From positions 1-64,000 of the forward strand of contig JABSOZ010000014.1 of the NCBI GenBank assembly GCA_013215295.1: 64,000 bases of DNA, in the 5' to 3' direction. Shown here piece by piece: positions 52,503 through 61,560 of the stretch (the stretch's first letter is position 1; every line of letters starts with the position of its first letter). The notes below the pieces were generated by a model. The model was not told where the DNA came from and made no database searches. It saw only the letters and a program-made list of their open reading frames with translations. The position numbers and the translations under genes were made by a program. The DNA is from Colwellia sp. GTDB lineage: Bacteria > Pseudomonadota > Gammaproteobacteria > Enterobacterales > Alteromonadaceae.

Positions 52503-52522
52503 TTTACGATAAATTAGCCGTT

Positions 52523-54241
52523 ATGCAGGAAATAATTAATGCCGATGTTGAGGCAACAAAAAACAACAAAGTAACTCGCTATCTTATTGATGATCTTAAC
52601 TTAGATGTACAAAGAGGGGAGCTTACTCGTAACGGTGAAGCACTAACGCTACCAAAACTTAGCTATGATCTCTTAGTGGCATTAGCGCATGCCGCTCCTG
52701 CGTTATTGAGCCAGCAAGAACTGATGCAAAAAGTTTGGCCTGATCGTGTTATTGGTGATGAAACTTTAAAACAGCGCGTAAAGTTATTACGAAAAATACT
52801 CGATGATAATGCCTGTGACCCAAAATACATTGAAGCAGTACGAGGAAGGGGATATAGGCTTATCCCACAGGTAACCTGTGAATGTGTCATAAAGCGTTCA
52901 CCGTCATTGATGCCCGATTTACACGCGAATGACAGTTTTTCAAACTTATTGCCGTCGTCGCTACATCGATGGTGGCGAAGATCTTTCTATATCGGCATAC
53001 TACTTTTTAGCGTTATAGTAAGCGGTGGGATTTTAGCGTCATTCATTTATCAGCAACAAGCAGATAGCCAGAACGATGTTAAAATAGACCCTGAGATAAG
53101 TTTACTTGAGCAGCAAGTTGGAAAGTCTGCCTATAATCTATACCAGCGTGGGCGTGAGTATTATAAGCGTTATCGAGCACAAGATAATAAAATAGCGATC
53201 GATTTTTATCGACAAGCGATTACTGAAAAACAAACATTCTCAGAAGCCTATGCAGGGTTAAGTCAAGCCTACAGTCAAGAATACTTTCAGTTTGGTGGCA
53301 ACGAAAAAAGTAAACAAGCCGCTATTGATAACGCCTACCTTGCGATTAGTTATAATAATAATTCCCCAGATGCATATAAAGCATTAGGTACTGCCTATTA
53401 TGTATCTGGCTGGTTATCAAAAAGTATTAATGCTCTATTACGAGCAGAGAAAATTGCTGTAGATGATCGCGAAATTCTGACCAACTTAGCTTATATTTAT
53501 AGTGAACAAGGAAAGTTCGAACAAGCCCTTTTCTGGCATAGGAAAACCTTAGATGTAGCTCCTGATTACGCCCCTGCAATGTTACACATCGCGATAACAT
53601 TACAACGTACAGAACATTTTGAACTGGCATTACAGTGGTACCAAAAATCTATTGAACAACAACCTGATTACTTATTAACGACCTACCATTTTGCTCATCT
53701 TTATATTGAATTAAGCCAGTTCGAAAAAGCACGAGAAGTCATTGAACAAAGTTTAATCAATCAACCTGAACATCCGTTGTTGCTTGAGGCATTGGCTGAT
53801 AGTTATTTCTATGAGGGGAAACCCAAAATAGCTAGCATATATTATCAAAAGGTTGCGGATAAGCGGAAAAACCAGCCGCTCAACCATGCGAATATATTGT
53901 TAGTATTATTGCAAAAAGGTGGTCTAGATCCTCAAATAGAAATAGATAAAGTGTTAGTTGAGAAATTTAAAAATCAGCTAATTACTTTACATTTATATGG
54001 CAGTGAAAAGCCACGAACGAGTTTATATCTTGCTGAAATTTATGCAGTGTTAAACAATGAGGCATTAGCGATGCGTTATTTGGTACAAGCGCTTGAGCAA
54101 GGACAAGTATTTAATTATCAAATTGAACACTCGGCTCCCTTTGTCAATTTGAAAACGTTACAGCGCTATAAAAAATTACAACAACAAAAGGAGCAGGGGA
54201 GTTTAGCTGCTCCTAATCTTGATAAATACTTCGACAATTAA
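52523..54241 (+). CDS. CadC/ToxR-like winged-helix regulator with TPR periplasmic domain
   Basis: 572 residues. N-terminal OmpR-type winged helix (about 20-115: LPKLSYDLLVALAHAAP ... DETLKQRVKLLRKILDD, RGRGYRLIPQV), a single membrane helix (about 155-176), then a large periplasmic TPR array (about 190-520, eight or so repeats such as AYLAISYNNNSPDAYKALGT). Membrane-bound one-component regulator, probably sensing an extracellular peptide or related ligand through the TPR part. Its position next to the POT gene and phased repeats implies that it controls POT and possibly itself. Confidence 0.88.
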   Translation: MQEIINADVEATKNNKVTRYLIDDLNLDVQRGELTRNGEALTLPKLSYDLLVALAHAAPALLSQQELMQKVWPDRVIGDETLKQRVKLLRKILDDNACDPKYIEAVRGRGYRLIPQVTCECVIKRSPSLMPDLHANDSFSNLLPSSLHRWWRRSFYIGILLFSVIVSGGILASFIYQQQADSQNDVKIDPEISLLEQQVGKSAYNLYQRGREYYKRYRAQDNKIAIDFYRQAITEKQTFSEAYAGLSQAYSQEYFQFGGNEKSKQAAIDNAYLAISYNNNSPDAYKALGTAYYVSGWLSKSINALLRAEKIAVDDREILTNLAYIYSEQGKFEQALFWHRKTLDVAPDYAPAMLHIAITLQRTEHFELALQWYQKSIEQQPDYLLTTYHFAHLYIELSQFEKAREVIEQSLINQPEHPLLLEALADSYFYEGKPKIASIYYQKVADKRKNQPLNHANILLVLLQKGGLDPQIEIDKVLVEKFKNQLITLHLYGSEKPRTSLYLAEIYAVLNNEALAMRYLVQALEQGQVFNYQIEHSAPFVNLKTLQRYKKLQQQKEQGSLAAPNLDKYFDN

Positions 54242-54249
54242 CATATATA

Positions 54250-55545
54250 TTATGTGAAACTAGCAACCTTGCCAATTGGCGAGTCTAAAGAGTCCGGCGG
54301 CACAGTAAACCACTGTGCGCCTTTATCCGTCATGTATATACAGTCTTCAAGACGAACGCCAAACTCCCCTGGAATATAAATGCCGGGTTCGTTGGAAAAA
54401 CACATGCCAGCTTTAAGCTTTTCTTGTTCGCCATGAACAAAATTAACGCTTTCATGACCTTCCATCCCTATGCCGTGTCCCGTTCTATGTGACAAACCAG
54501 GCAACTTATAACCTGGGCCAAATCCTTCTGCTTGATAATGCTTTCTTACGGCATCATCAACCAAACCAGCAGCAGTGTTGAGCTGGGCTTGTTCGAAAGC
54601 TATTTTTTGCCCCATTCGAACGGTTTGCCAAACATCACGCTGACGCTTTGATGGCTCACCAACGACAAAAGTTCGGCTTATATCTGATTGATATCCATGA
54701 ACATTACAGCCACAATCCATCAAAACAATGGAACCTTCTTTTATAATATGTTGCTTTTTACTGCCATGCGGGAAAGCACTGGCTTGGTCAATTAGCGCCA
54801 TATTCCACACGCCTTTTCCGCCTAAAGTTGCTTGTGCATTACTCATCAAACTTTTGACTTGTGAGCCGGACATACCGACTTCTAATTTCGAGTAAACCTC
54901 GCCATAAGCTAATAACGTCACTTCATTCGCTTTGTGCATAAGCTGTAATTCATGGTGACTTTTAATGATACGACAGCCACGAGTAACAGGTTCTGCACTG
55001 ACATGCTCAAGGTTTGATAATAAACTCATCACGCCATTTTGAACAAAATAACGGACGGAATTTTCAAAACCAATTTGACCTTTTGAAAGGTTGATGCCAC
55101 GGTCTGAGAGTATTTGTTTAATGCGCTCAAATGGGCTTTCATGTTCTTGCCAAACACGAATGTCACCGTTAATCGCTAAACTTTCTTGTATGCTTGGCTC
55201 TTCAAAAAACGGACAAACAATACCCACTTTACCTTCACGAGGGATCACTAAAGCCGTTAGACGTTCACTTCGCCACCATTGAATACCCGAGAAATAGTCC
55301 ATGGCTGCGCCAGGTTCAATAATTAATGCTGAAATGTTCATTTGTTGCATTAATGTCTGAGCTTTTTTTATGCGGTTTTCACGCTCAACTGAAGTAATCG
55401 CAGAAACATTTTTAGTAATGTTTTTGAGTGTATCGTTATTTGATTCACTATTTTTATTTACAGAGGCTAATGCCGCACTTGATACCGATAGTGCGGCTAT
55501 GCTTGCGCCACTGGCTTTGAGAAAGGCTCTTTTATTCATGTTCAT
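54250..55545 (-). CDS. Exported M24-family Xaa-Pro peptidase-like protein
   Basis: 431 residues. An N-terminal export signal with NKRAFLKASGASIAA resembles a Tat signal, with Lys-Arg in place of Arg-Arg. The C-terminal pita-bread domain keeps the five metal ligands in VLMDCGCNVH, SDISRTF, THGIGMEGHE-like TGHGIGMEGHE, FSNEPGIY and VRLEDCIY. Creatinase-type N-domain (about 45-190). It removes N-terminal residues ahead of proline in the family. Periplasmic location beside a peptide importer fits peptide trimming before uptake. Two ATG codons (55545, 55539) are both possible. Confidence 0.87.
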   Translation of the reverse strand: MNMNKRAFLKASGASIAALSVSSAALASVNKNSESNNDTLKNITKNVSAITSVERENRIKKAQTLMQQMNISALIIEPGAAMDYFSGIQWWRSERLTALVIPREGKVGIVCPFFEEPSIQESLAINGDIRVWQEHESPFERIKQILSDRGINLSKGQIGFENSVRYFVQNGVMSLLSNLEHVSAEPVTRGCRIIKSHHELQLMHKANEVTLLAYGEVYSKLEVGMSGSQVKSLMSNAQATLGGKGVWNMALIDQASAFPHGSKKQHIIKEGSIVLMDCGCNVHGYQSDISRTFVVGEPSKRQRDVWQTVRMGQKIAFEQAQLNTAAGLVDDAVRKHYQAEGFGPGYKLPGLSHRTGHGIGMEGHESVNFVHGEQEKLKAGMCFSNEPGIYIPGEFGVRLEDCIYMTDKGAQWFTVPPDSLDSPIGKVASFT

Positions 55546-55724
55546 AAATATGTTCCTGCAATAATAATGAGGTAACGCTATCTGCTTTTGACTGATTCAA
55601 CAAGGAATAGGCGTTGAAGTGTTGGGTTTATCAGATAACCTGAGCTCTGGGTCGATAGGTTAATATTGGAGAATATTTCACTACTTATCTATTGCACCAT
55701 TAATAGATAAGCAAAAGGTCATCG

Positions 55725-56333
55725 TTATTTTTCGTTTGCCGCTTCATCATTGCGCTGCTGCGCTAAAGCCTGCAATTGTTTTGATTGTTGATGAAGACTA
55801 CATCTTACTAATATCTCACGATCTTCTTCACGAATATGATGATAAATAACTTTATAGTGAGTGATTTCATCATTTTCAACACTTGCAGAAATTATTTCCC
55901 CACAACAATAAATGGCACAATTATCGTCATGTAGGAATATTTTTAGTTCAATAAACTGGCCAACAATGAAGTTATTCTTACTGGAAAAAATAACACCACC
56001 ACCACCAAAATGTGTCCCTTGATAGCGTTGTTTTTCGTTATCTTGTTCACTCAAAATGTAACTGACCAATAAGTCGATTTTTTGTGCTTGATGATGTAAA
56101 TATTCAACTAACTGTCCAGCAACGCTACCAATTGTTTGAAGAGGGCGTAAAGCGGCTTGGTCAAGTGTGATTATTTCAGATGCCATCTTAAAAGGCATTG
56201 GCATTGCATTCATAAAGGCCTGATAACTATGCGTAGCATCAGTATCTATGATTGTTGCATTAACATTAAATGGATAATTGATTGAAAAAAACTCATCAAA
56301 TTTAGTCGATTTATTTTCGCTATGTTCAGACAT
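55725..56333 (-). CDS. PilZ-like domain protein
   Basis: 202 residues. The C-terminal half (about 105-190) follows a PilZ pattern: YQGTHFGGGGVIFSSKNN (in place of D-x-S-x-x-G), VGQFIELKIFLHDD, CCGEIISASVEND and IREEDREILVRCS. The RxxxR c-di-GMP-binding motif is not clearly kept, so binding is doubtful. The N-terminal half is helical and unassigned. Last gene of a minus-strand group after the TetR gene. Confidence 0.6.
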   Translation of the reverse strand: MSEHSENKSTKFDEFFSINYPFNVNATIIDTDATHSYQAFMNAMPMPFKMASEIITLDQAALRPLQTIGSVAGQLVEYLHHQAQKIDLLVSYILSEQDNEKQRYQGTHFGGGGVIFSSKNNFIVGQFIELKIFLHDDNCAIYCCGEIISASVENDEITHYKVIYHHIREEDREILVRCSLHQQSKQLQALAQQRNDEAANEK

Positions 56334-56345
56334 GTGTGGCCCTTA

Positions 56346-56987
56346 TTATTTTTGTTGTTGCTGAATAAAAACCTTTACTACACATTCGCACATTTCATCA
56401 ATATGACTAGTATCAAGGTAAATTCCATCAATGAGCAATCGTGCAATACCATGCAGCGTTCCCCAAGTAACTTGCGCTAAACGTAAACTGTTTTCATCTT
56501 TAATTAATAAACCTTGTTGCTGCCACGTTTTGGTCATTTCTAGTTGATAATTGAAACTAGGGTAGGCGATATCGCGTAAGGCTTGATCGCTATTATTATT
56601 TTTCCAAATTGTTTTACCAAACATCAGTTCGTAAATTGAAGCGTTTTCCGTTGCAAACTGTATGTATGCGAAGACAAACTGACGAAATGTATCTTCCCCT
56701 GAAAGGGTTTTATTATCAAATATCTTATTAGAAACATGCTGTAATTGAATAAAACCTAGTGCGGCTATTGCGCAAAGTAAATCATTTTTATTATTGAAGT
56801 GGTGATAAGTTGCCGTACGAGAAACGCCAATGCGCTCAGCGAGTTTTCGCAATGAAAGCCCTTCAATACCCGCTTCTTTAATCATCTCTGCGCCTGTTTC
56901 TACAAGTGAACTGCGTAAGTCACCATGATGATAGGCTGTTTTTTTGCTTGGTGGTTTCATTAGCGTACTTACTTTTAATCTGCTCAT
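56346..56987 (-). CDS. TetR-family regulator, coupled to thrE
   Basis: 213 residues from ATG 56987. HTH: AYHHGDLRSSLVETGAEMIK then GVSRTATYHHFNNKNDLLC. The AYHHGDLR start and the C-domain (IQFATENASIYELMFGKTIW) fit the TetR WHG-type group. The ATG is two bases after the thrE stop (TAATATG), so it is probably translated with thrE. A shorter ATG at 56960 matches the usual family start but has no better ribosome-binding site. Ligand unknown. Confidence 0.82.
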   Translation of the reverse strand: MSRLKVSTLMKPPSKKTAYHHGDLRSSLVETGAEMIKEAGIEGLSLRKLAERIGVSRTATYHHFNNKNDLLCAIAALGFIQLQHVSNKIFDNKTLSGEDTFRQFVFAYIQFATENASIYELMFGKTIWKNNNSDQALRDIAYPSFNYQLEMTKTWQQQGLLIKDENSLRLAQVTWGTLHGIARLLIDGIYLDTSHIDEMCECVVKVFIQQQQK

Positions 56988-56988
56988 A

Positions 56989-58215
56989 TTAAAGCGTTTT
57001 ACGTGAGGGTAAGGCAACATTCGCAAAAATAAGCCCTGCGACTAATGACATGAAAATCAAAAATGCCTGTGAACCAATATTGCTGGTGTTTATCATATCC
57101 ACTCCTGATATCGCACTGTTCAAACCGATATAGACTTTACTGCCTGGCACAAGTACCACGAGGCCTAATAACTTAACAATACTAGAGGGAAGTTTCATAA
57201 TTCGTGAGAATACATTACCATAAATTCCCAGTATAAATGCGCCAACAAAAGCGCCTAGCGCTGGTCCTAAATAAGCAGCGCCAATAATACTTGCACCATA
57301 AGCGACATAACCTGAGATTATTCCCCAAGGTGCGTCTTTCTTACGTACGCGAAATAATATAACTAAGCTGATTGATAACGTAGTCACTGCTGCCCATGCT
57401 GTCCAAATAGGCATATTACTGGGGGACACATATACCGCTTCTCCCCAGAAAAGCTTACCTAAAGCCATGCCGAGTACCGCACCAAAATAAAGCTTAAAGA
57501 GCATCATTACCGCATCCATAATACGTGCGGTTCCCGACATCAAATGTCGAGCGGCTAATTCTGCTAAGCCGAGTGTTAAAGCTAAGCCGGGTATAAAAGC
57601 AATAATGGCTGAAAGGATGACAAGTGGCATGTTAATGCTTGGGTCAATAAGTGTAATTGCCGATGCCAACAATGCTGTTGTTATCGCTGCAACAGGCTCT
57701 AACATATCGGTAACACGGCGAGAATTTTCGGCCCAAAAGGTAAATAAGCAAACCACAAAGCCTAATAACACCGACCAAAAAACATCGTTCCAGCTGGTGT
57801 GCATCAACATAGCAAAAGCACCACTTGAAGCGCCATAGGCTAAAAATGTAAGAAAACGACCATAAGGATTTGGCTTGTTAGCAATTTCAGCTAAACGCTC
57901 AATTGCTTCTGACAAAGAGCGTTGACCAGAACTTAATTCATCAACGAGTTCATCAGTTCTTGCCAATGAGCCTAAATCAAGTTCTCCTGGTTTTACTCGA
58001 ATAACATGATTGTATTGCTGATGTTCTTCATCTTCTGAAAGTACAAACGTTAAAGCAGTAGGCGTTATAATAAAGCATGCTTTTAAATCTAGATCTTTGG
58101 CAACATTCTGTAAATGTGCTTCAAGGCGATAAGCAGGAGTACCAAACTTATGTAAAGCCTTGCCTAATCTTATAATAAATCGACGCTTTTCAGCGAAATT
58201 ATCAGTTGCGGTCAT
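56989..58215 (-). CDS. thrE: Threonine/serine exporter family protein (ThrE)
   Basis: 408 residues. The N-terminal cytoplasmic domain (about 1-120) has FIIRLGKALHKFGTPAYRLE, then ten membrane helices: FLTFLAYGASSGAFAMLMHT, FIPGLALTLGLAELAARHLM-SGTAR, ISGYVAYGASIIGAAYLGPA and LVPGSKVYIGLNSAISGVDM. This is the single-chain form that fuses DUF1212 and DUF3815. It exports threonine and serine at the inner membrane. The divergent small membrane protein lies about 100 bases away. Confidence 0.9.
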   Translation of the reverse strand: MTATDNFAEKRRFIIRLGKALHKFGTPAYRLEAHLQNVAKDLDLKACFIITPTALTFVLSEDEEHQQYNHVIRVKPGELDLGSLARTDELVDELSSGQRSLSEAIERLAEIANKPNPYGRFLTFLAYGASSGAFAMLMHTSWNDVFWSVLLGFVVCLFTFWAENSRRVTDMLEPVAAITTALLASAITLIDPSINMPLVILSAIIAFIPGLALTLGLAELAARHLMSGTARIMDAVMMLFKLYFGAVLGMALGKLFWGEAVYVSPSNMPIWTAWAAVTTLSISLVILFRVRKKDAPWGIISGYVAYGASIIGAAYLGPALGAFVGAFILGIYGNVFSRIMKLPSSIVKLLGLVVLVPGSKVYIGLNSAISGVDMINTSNIGSQAFLIFMSLVAGLIFANVALPSRKTL

Positions 58216-58316
58216 ATAATTGCTTACGTAATATTACTTGTTATCTTGCTATGGTAATTGAATAATTAGCTAATGCAATGTGCAATTTACACATCGTTAA
58301 ATAAAGGGGGGAAATA

Positions 58317-58490
58317 ATGACATTAATCATAATTTTATTAGCTGTTTTTGCCGGTATTGCTCTAATGGTAGTATTAGGTGAACGCTTTGCCAAGCCGATA
58401 ACGGATGAAGAACAAGCTAAGTATTCAAAGATTCTTCCTATATTAGTGTTTATTTTAATTGTTGGCAGCTTAATTAAAATGTTCATCTAG
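58317..58490 (+). CDS. Small membrane protein, 57 residues
   Basis: Below the usual length cut-off but well supported: ATG 58317 follows GGGGGG(AAATA), a very strong ribosome-binding site, and the frame reads to TAG 58490. Two hydrophobic helices (MTLIIILLAVFAGIALMVV and ILPILVFILIVGSLIKMF) flank a charged loop (GERFAKPITDEEQAKYSK). Not recognised by name. It is divergent from thrE. A transport-accessory role is only positional. Confidence 0.7.
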   Translation: MTLIIILLAVFAGIALMVVLGERFAKPITDEEQAKYSKILPILVFILIVGSLIKMFI

Positions 58491-58603
58491 CTTAAGTTAG
58501 TTGATTTTTATCTACCAATTCGCTGTGATTTATTGATCTAGCAGTTTGATTCATATTCTTGATGATTTAAAATAAAAGAATAACAATTTTTTTAAGGATT
58601 TTA

Positions 58604-59374
58604 ATGTTAACTATTCCGCAGATTAACTTAAAAAATAAAGTCTCAGAACAAGAGTGGCAAACACGTATAGATTTAGCCGCCTGTTATCGACTCATTGCAA
58701 TGCATGGTTGGGATGATTTAATTTACACGCATATTTCAGCGCGTATTCCAGGATCTGAACACTTGTTAATTAACGCATTTGGTTTAGCCTTTGACGAAAT
58801 AACGGCGTCGAATTTAGTGAAAATAGATTTATCGGGTAATATTATTGACCCCGATTGTCCCTTTGAAATTAATCCTGCTGGCTTTACTATTCACAGCGCG
58901 GTACATGAAGCTCGTCACGACGCGCAATGTGTTTTGCATTTACACACCAATGAAACTATTGCGGTTGCCAGTTTAAAAGAAGGTTTATTACCCTTAAGCC
59001 AGTACGCTATGTTTGCACTCGCATCGATGAGTTACCATGATTATGAAGGATTAGCGGTCAATGCTGATGAAAAACTACGTCTACAAAATAATTTAGGCAA
59101 CGCAAATTTCATGCTATTGAGAAATCATGGTGGTTTGACCCTTGGCGAAACTATTGGCGATGCGTTCATGCATATGTACGATTTAACGCGTGCTTGCCAA
59201 GTACAGTTGAAAGTATTGGCTACCGGTATGGAACCTATCTTTGTTGACCAAAGCATTATTGATGGCATTAAAGCGCAGGCTAACATTGTTCATACAGGCA
59301 GTACTGGAGGACAAAAGTCTTGGCCTGCAATGGTCAGAAAAGTGTATCGTGCTGATCCTAGCTTTGCCACCTAA
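58604..59374 (+). CDS. Class II aldolase/adducin family protein
   Basis: 256 residues. RIDLAACYRLIAMHGWDDLI then YTHISARIPG, catalytic Glu in NPAGFTIHSAVHEARHDAQC, zinc His in VLHLHTNETIA and NHGGLTLGETIGDAFMHMYD. The fold cleaves or epimerises phosphorylated sugars; in this sub-branch many members have unknown substrates and some lack aldolase activity. AAGGATTTTA precedes the ATG. Followed by an enolase-superfamily gene on the same strand, probably the same transcript. Confidence 0.85.
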   Translation: MLTIPQINLKNKVSEQEWQTRIDLAACYRLIAMHGWDDLIYTHISARIPGSEHLLINAFGLAFDEITASNLVKIDLSGNIIDPDCPFEINPAGFTIHSAVHEARHDAQCVLHLHTNETIAVASLKEGLLPLSQYAMFALASMSYHDYEGLAVNADEKLRLQNNLGNANFMLLRNHGGLTLGETIGDAFMHMYDLTRACQVQLKVLATGMEPIFVDQSIIDGIKAQANIVHTGSTGGQKSWPAMVRKVYRADPSFAT

Positions 59375-59497
59375 TATAAGTAAACGGTCACTCTGCATTA
59401 TAAATAAACACAGTTATCCTGACTTTCAGGATCTTGATATTGTTGCGATTAAAATCACGCTATTGCGGCAAGTCCTAAAATATTTTGAGAATATAAA

Positions 59498-60682
59498 ATG
59501 AAAGTAACTCACGTAGAAATTTTTGATATTGAATGCCCAAATCGCGCAGGCTGGAATCCGGTTTTCATTCGTGTCCATACCGATGAAGGTATCTCAGGTG
59601 TTGGTGAGGCGGGCCTTGCTTATGATTGGGGGCACAGTGCTGCAGCGGCAATGATAAAAGAAATCACCGAAGCGGTATTAATTGGTTTTGACCCCTTTAG
59701 AACCGAATTGTTATGGTCAAGAATGTTGCGCGAAAGCTTTTGGGGACTTGGTGGTGGACCCGTTTTATATTCAGCAATGAGCGCTATTGATACGGCACTT
59801 TGGGACATAAAAGGTAAAGCATTGGGTGTACCTGTTTACCAATTGTTAGGTGGTAAGGTGAATGATAAATTGCGCACCTATGCTAGCCAATTACAGTTTG
59901 ATTGGGACGTTGAGATTAAGAAGTTATTTTTACCTGAAGAATATGCAGAAGCGGCATTAAAAGCAGTTGCTGAAGGATATGATGCCGTAAAAGTAGACCC
60001 TATCGTTTATAACGCTGATGGCACATCGTCATTTGATCGCACTAAATTATTTACTAAACCGCAAATGCGTTTATTTGGCGACAGACTAAGAGCTATTCGT
60101 GATGCTGTTGGCGAAGATGTTGATATTATTTTTGAATCTCATTCATTAATGGGCGCAGCTTCGGCGATTCAAATGGGCGAAATTGTCGAAGAAGTGGGTT
60201 GTATGATGTACGAAGAGCCAGTGAATTACCTAAACGCTAAAGTGCATAAAAAAGTCGCTGAACGTGTCAATGTACCCATCGCCGGTGGCGAACGTTTATA
60301 CCATCGTTGGGATGTACGTCAGTATTTTGAAGATCAAAGTATTGATGTTTTGCAACCTGATGTCGGTTTATGTGGCGGCTTTACTGAATCTAAAAAAGTT
60401 TGTGACTATGCTGATGTCTATGACATTCGTATTCAAGCTCACGTTTGTGGCGGCCCTATAGCAACCGCGGCATCTCTGCATTTAGAAACAGCCATTCCTA
60501 ACTTTTTAATTCATGAGCATCATACCTATGCCACCAAACATTGGAATCGTGAATTATGTATACAAGATCCACAACCTATCAATGGTTTTTTTCAGGTCAC
60601 AGAAGTACCGGGTCTCGGTATTGAATTGAATGATGAAGTTGTGAAACGTTCACCGAATGTTACGGTTAATGCTTTGAAGTAA
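59498..60682 (+). CDS. Enolase-superfamily dehydratase (mandelate racemase/MLE group)
   Basis: 394 residues. N-terminal capping domain, then a barrel with the KxD-like VKVDPIV, metal ligands Glu in IIFESHS, Glu in YEEPVNYL and Glu in AGGERLYHRW, and catalytic His in IQAHVCGGPI. The arrangement is that of sugar-acid dehydratases (galactonate, rhamnonate or similar). It should remove water from an acid sugar to give a 2-keto-3-deoxy acid, which fits the aldolase-fold gene just upstream. Substrate not readable. Confidence 0.85.
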   Translation: MKVTHVEIFDIECPNRAGWNPVFIRVHTDEGISGVGEAGLAYDWGHSAAAAMIKEITEAVLIGFDPFRTELLWSRMLRESFWGLGGGPVLYSAMSAIDTALWDIKGKALGVPVYQLLGGKVNDKLRTYASQLQFDWDVEIKKLFLPEEYAEAALKAVAEGYDAVKVDPIVYNADGTSSFDRTKLFTKPQMRLFGDRLRAIRDAVGEDVDIIFESHSLMGAASAIQMGEIVEEVGCMMYEEPVNYLNAKVHKKVAERVNVPIAGGERLYHRWDVRQYFEDQSIDVLQPDVGLCGGFTESKKVCDYADVYDIRIQAHVCGGPIATAASLHLETAIPNFLIHEHHTYATKHWNRELCIQDPQPINGFFQVTEVPGLGIELNDEVVKRSPNVTVNALK

Positions 60683-60703
60683 AATTGTGAGTTTACCCCT
60701 TGT

Positions 60704-60757
60704 TAGCACTTATGTTTATCTGAATATAATATTATATTCAGATAAGCGTAAGTGCTA
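60704..60757. repeat. 54 bp near-perfect palindrome
   Basis: TAGCACTTA / TAAGTGCTA outer arms and TTATCTGAATATAAT / ATTATATTCAGATAA inner arms with no loop; only the three-base spacers (TGT/GCG) mismatch. It follows the enolase-superfamily stop by 21 bases. It could form a cruciform, act as a terminator or be a repeat remnant. Confidence 0.75.
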
Positions 60758-60835
60758 TTCGTTGACGATTCTTATACGTAAATCTATAAAACCGATTTAC
60801 GAATTTATTTATCCGCTAAATCATCTTATTCAACG

Positions 60836-61453
60836 TTATTTGATAGGTGATGAGCTAAATCCCTGTAAAACAAGTTTTTTGAGTTTAGGGTTTATAATCA
60901 AGGTTGCCATAATTTGATTGTTATTCAAGGTCCATACATCATGGCTATGCGCATTTAATGACACCATAATCATATTGATACCTGGATTAAATAACCCGCT
61001 AGGTAAGTGGAGATAATTACCATAAACACGGCTGATTTTTTTCCCGTTAACATACAGATGTGCATGCCCATCAACGACAAATTTTTCATTCATTGCTATA
61101 GAAGACTGAGCAGGGCTTATCATGAAAGTGGACTCAAATTCAGGCGGTTCAAGCTCAAAATCAGCGACGGAAATATGTAAGTTGAAGCCATCTTTTTTAT
61201 CTTGAAAAATGGCGATGTTGATTTTAGGTGTTTCTGCCCCTTCAGGTATTGAAATAGGTTTATGGTCATGAACCATACCCTTCATATTTTCCATTCCAGC
61301 CATATCGCCCATGCCTGACATGTTAGCCATATCATGTTTCATGGGCATTGCTTTAGCGGTAGGTGTTTTTTCTTGGGCCGACAAGTTTGTTGTACTCAAC
61401 AATAACAGCAGAGGTAAAATGAGTAACTTAAAATTTTTTGCTTTTATTTTCAT
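60836..61453 (-). CDS. Exported Met/His-rich protein, possible copper binder
   Basis: 205 residues with a signal peptide (about 1-26, ending LSA-Q). Residues about 37-66 are Met/His-rich (MPMKHDMANMSGMGDMAGME, then NMKGMVHDH), the pattern of periplasmic copper-binding segments. The C-domain has DGHAHLYVNGKKISRVYG and LNAHSHDVWTLNNN, with a cluster of His. No family name assigned. Downstream of a YHYH-domain gene on the same strand, a pairing I would take as functional. Copper binding is inferred from composition only. Confidence 0.7.
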   Translation of the reverse strand: MKIKAKNFKLLILPLLLLLSTTNLSAQEKTPTAKAMPMKHDMANMSGMGDMAGMENMKGMVHDHKPISIPEGAETPKINIAIFQDKKDGFNLHISVADFELEPPEFESTFMISPAQSSIAMNEKFVVDGHAHLYVNGKKISRVYGNYLHLPSGLFNPGINMIMVSLNAHSHDVWTLNNNQIMATLIINPKLKKLVLQGFSSSPIK

Positions 61454-61495
61454 GTGAAAACTCTCCAGAAATCAATTGTTTTCATTGTAGGCTTC

Positions 61496-61533
61496 AGATA
61501 AGAAGGAGTTATGTTGATACTTCCTTCTTATCT
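61496..61533 (-). terminator. Hairpin after the YHYH gene
   Basis: AGATAAGAAGGA / TCCTTCTTATCT, 12 perfect pairs with a 14-base loop, in the 107-base gap before the Met-rich gene. No T-run; it may attenuate rather than stop transcription. Confidence 0.5.
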
Positions 61534-61560
61534 CAATAATTGCCTTAACTGGGCAATGAA

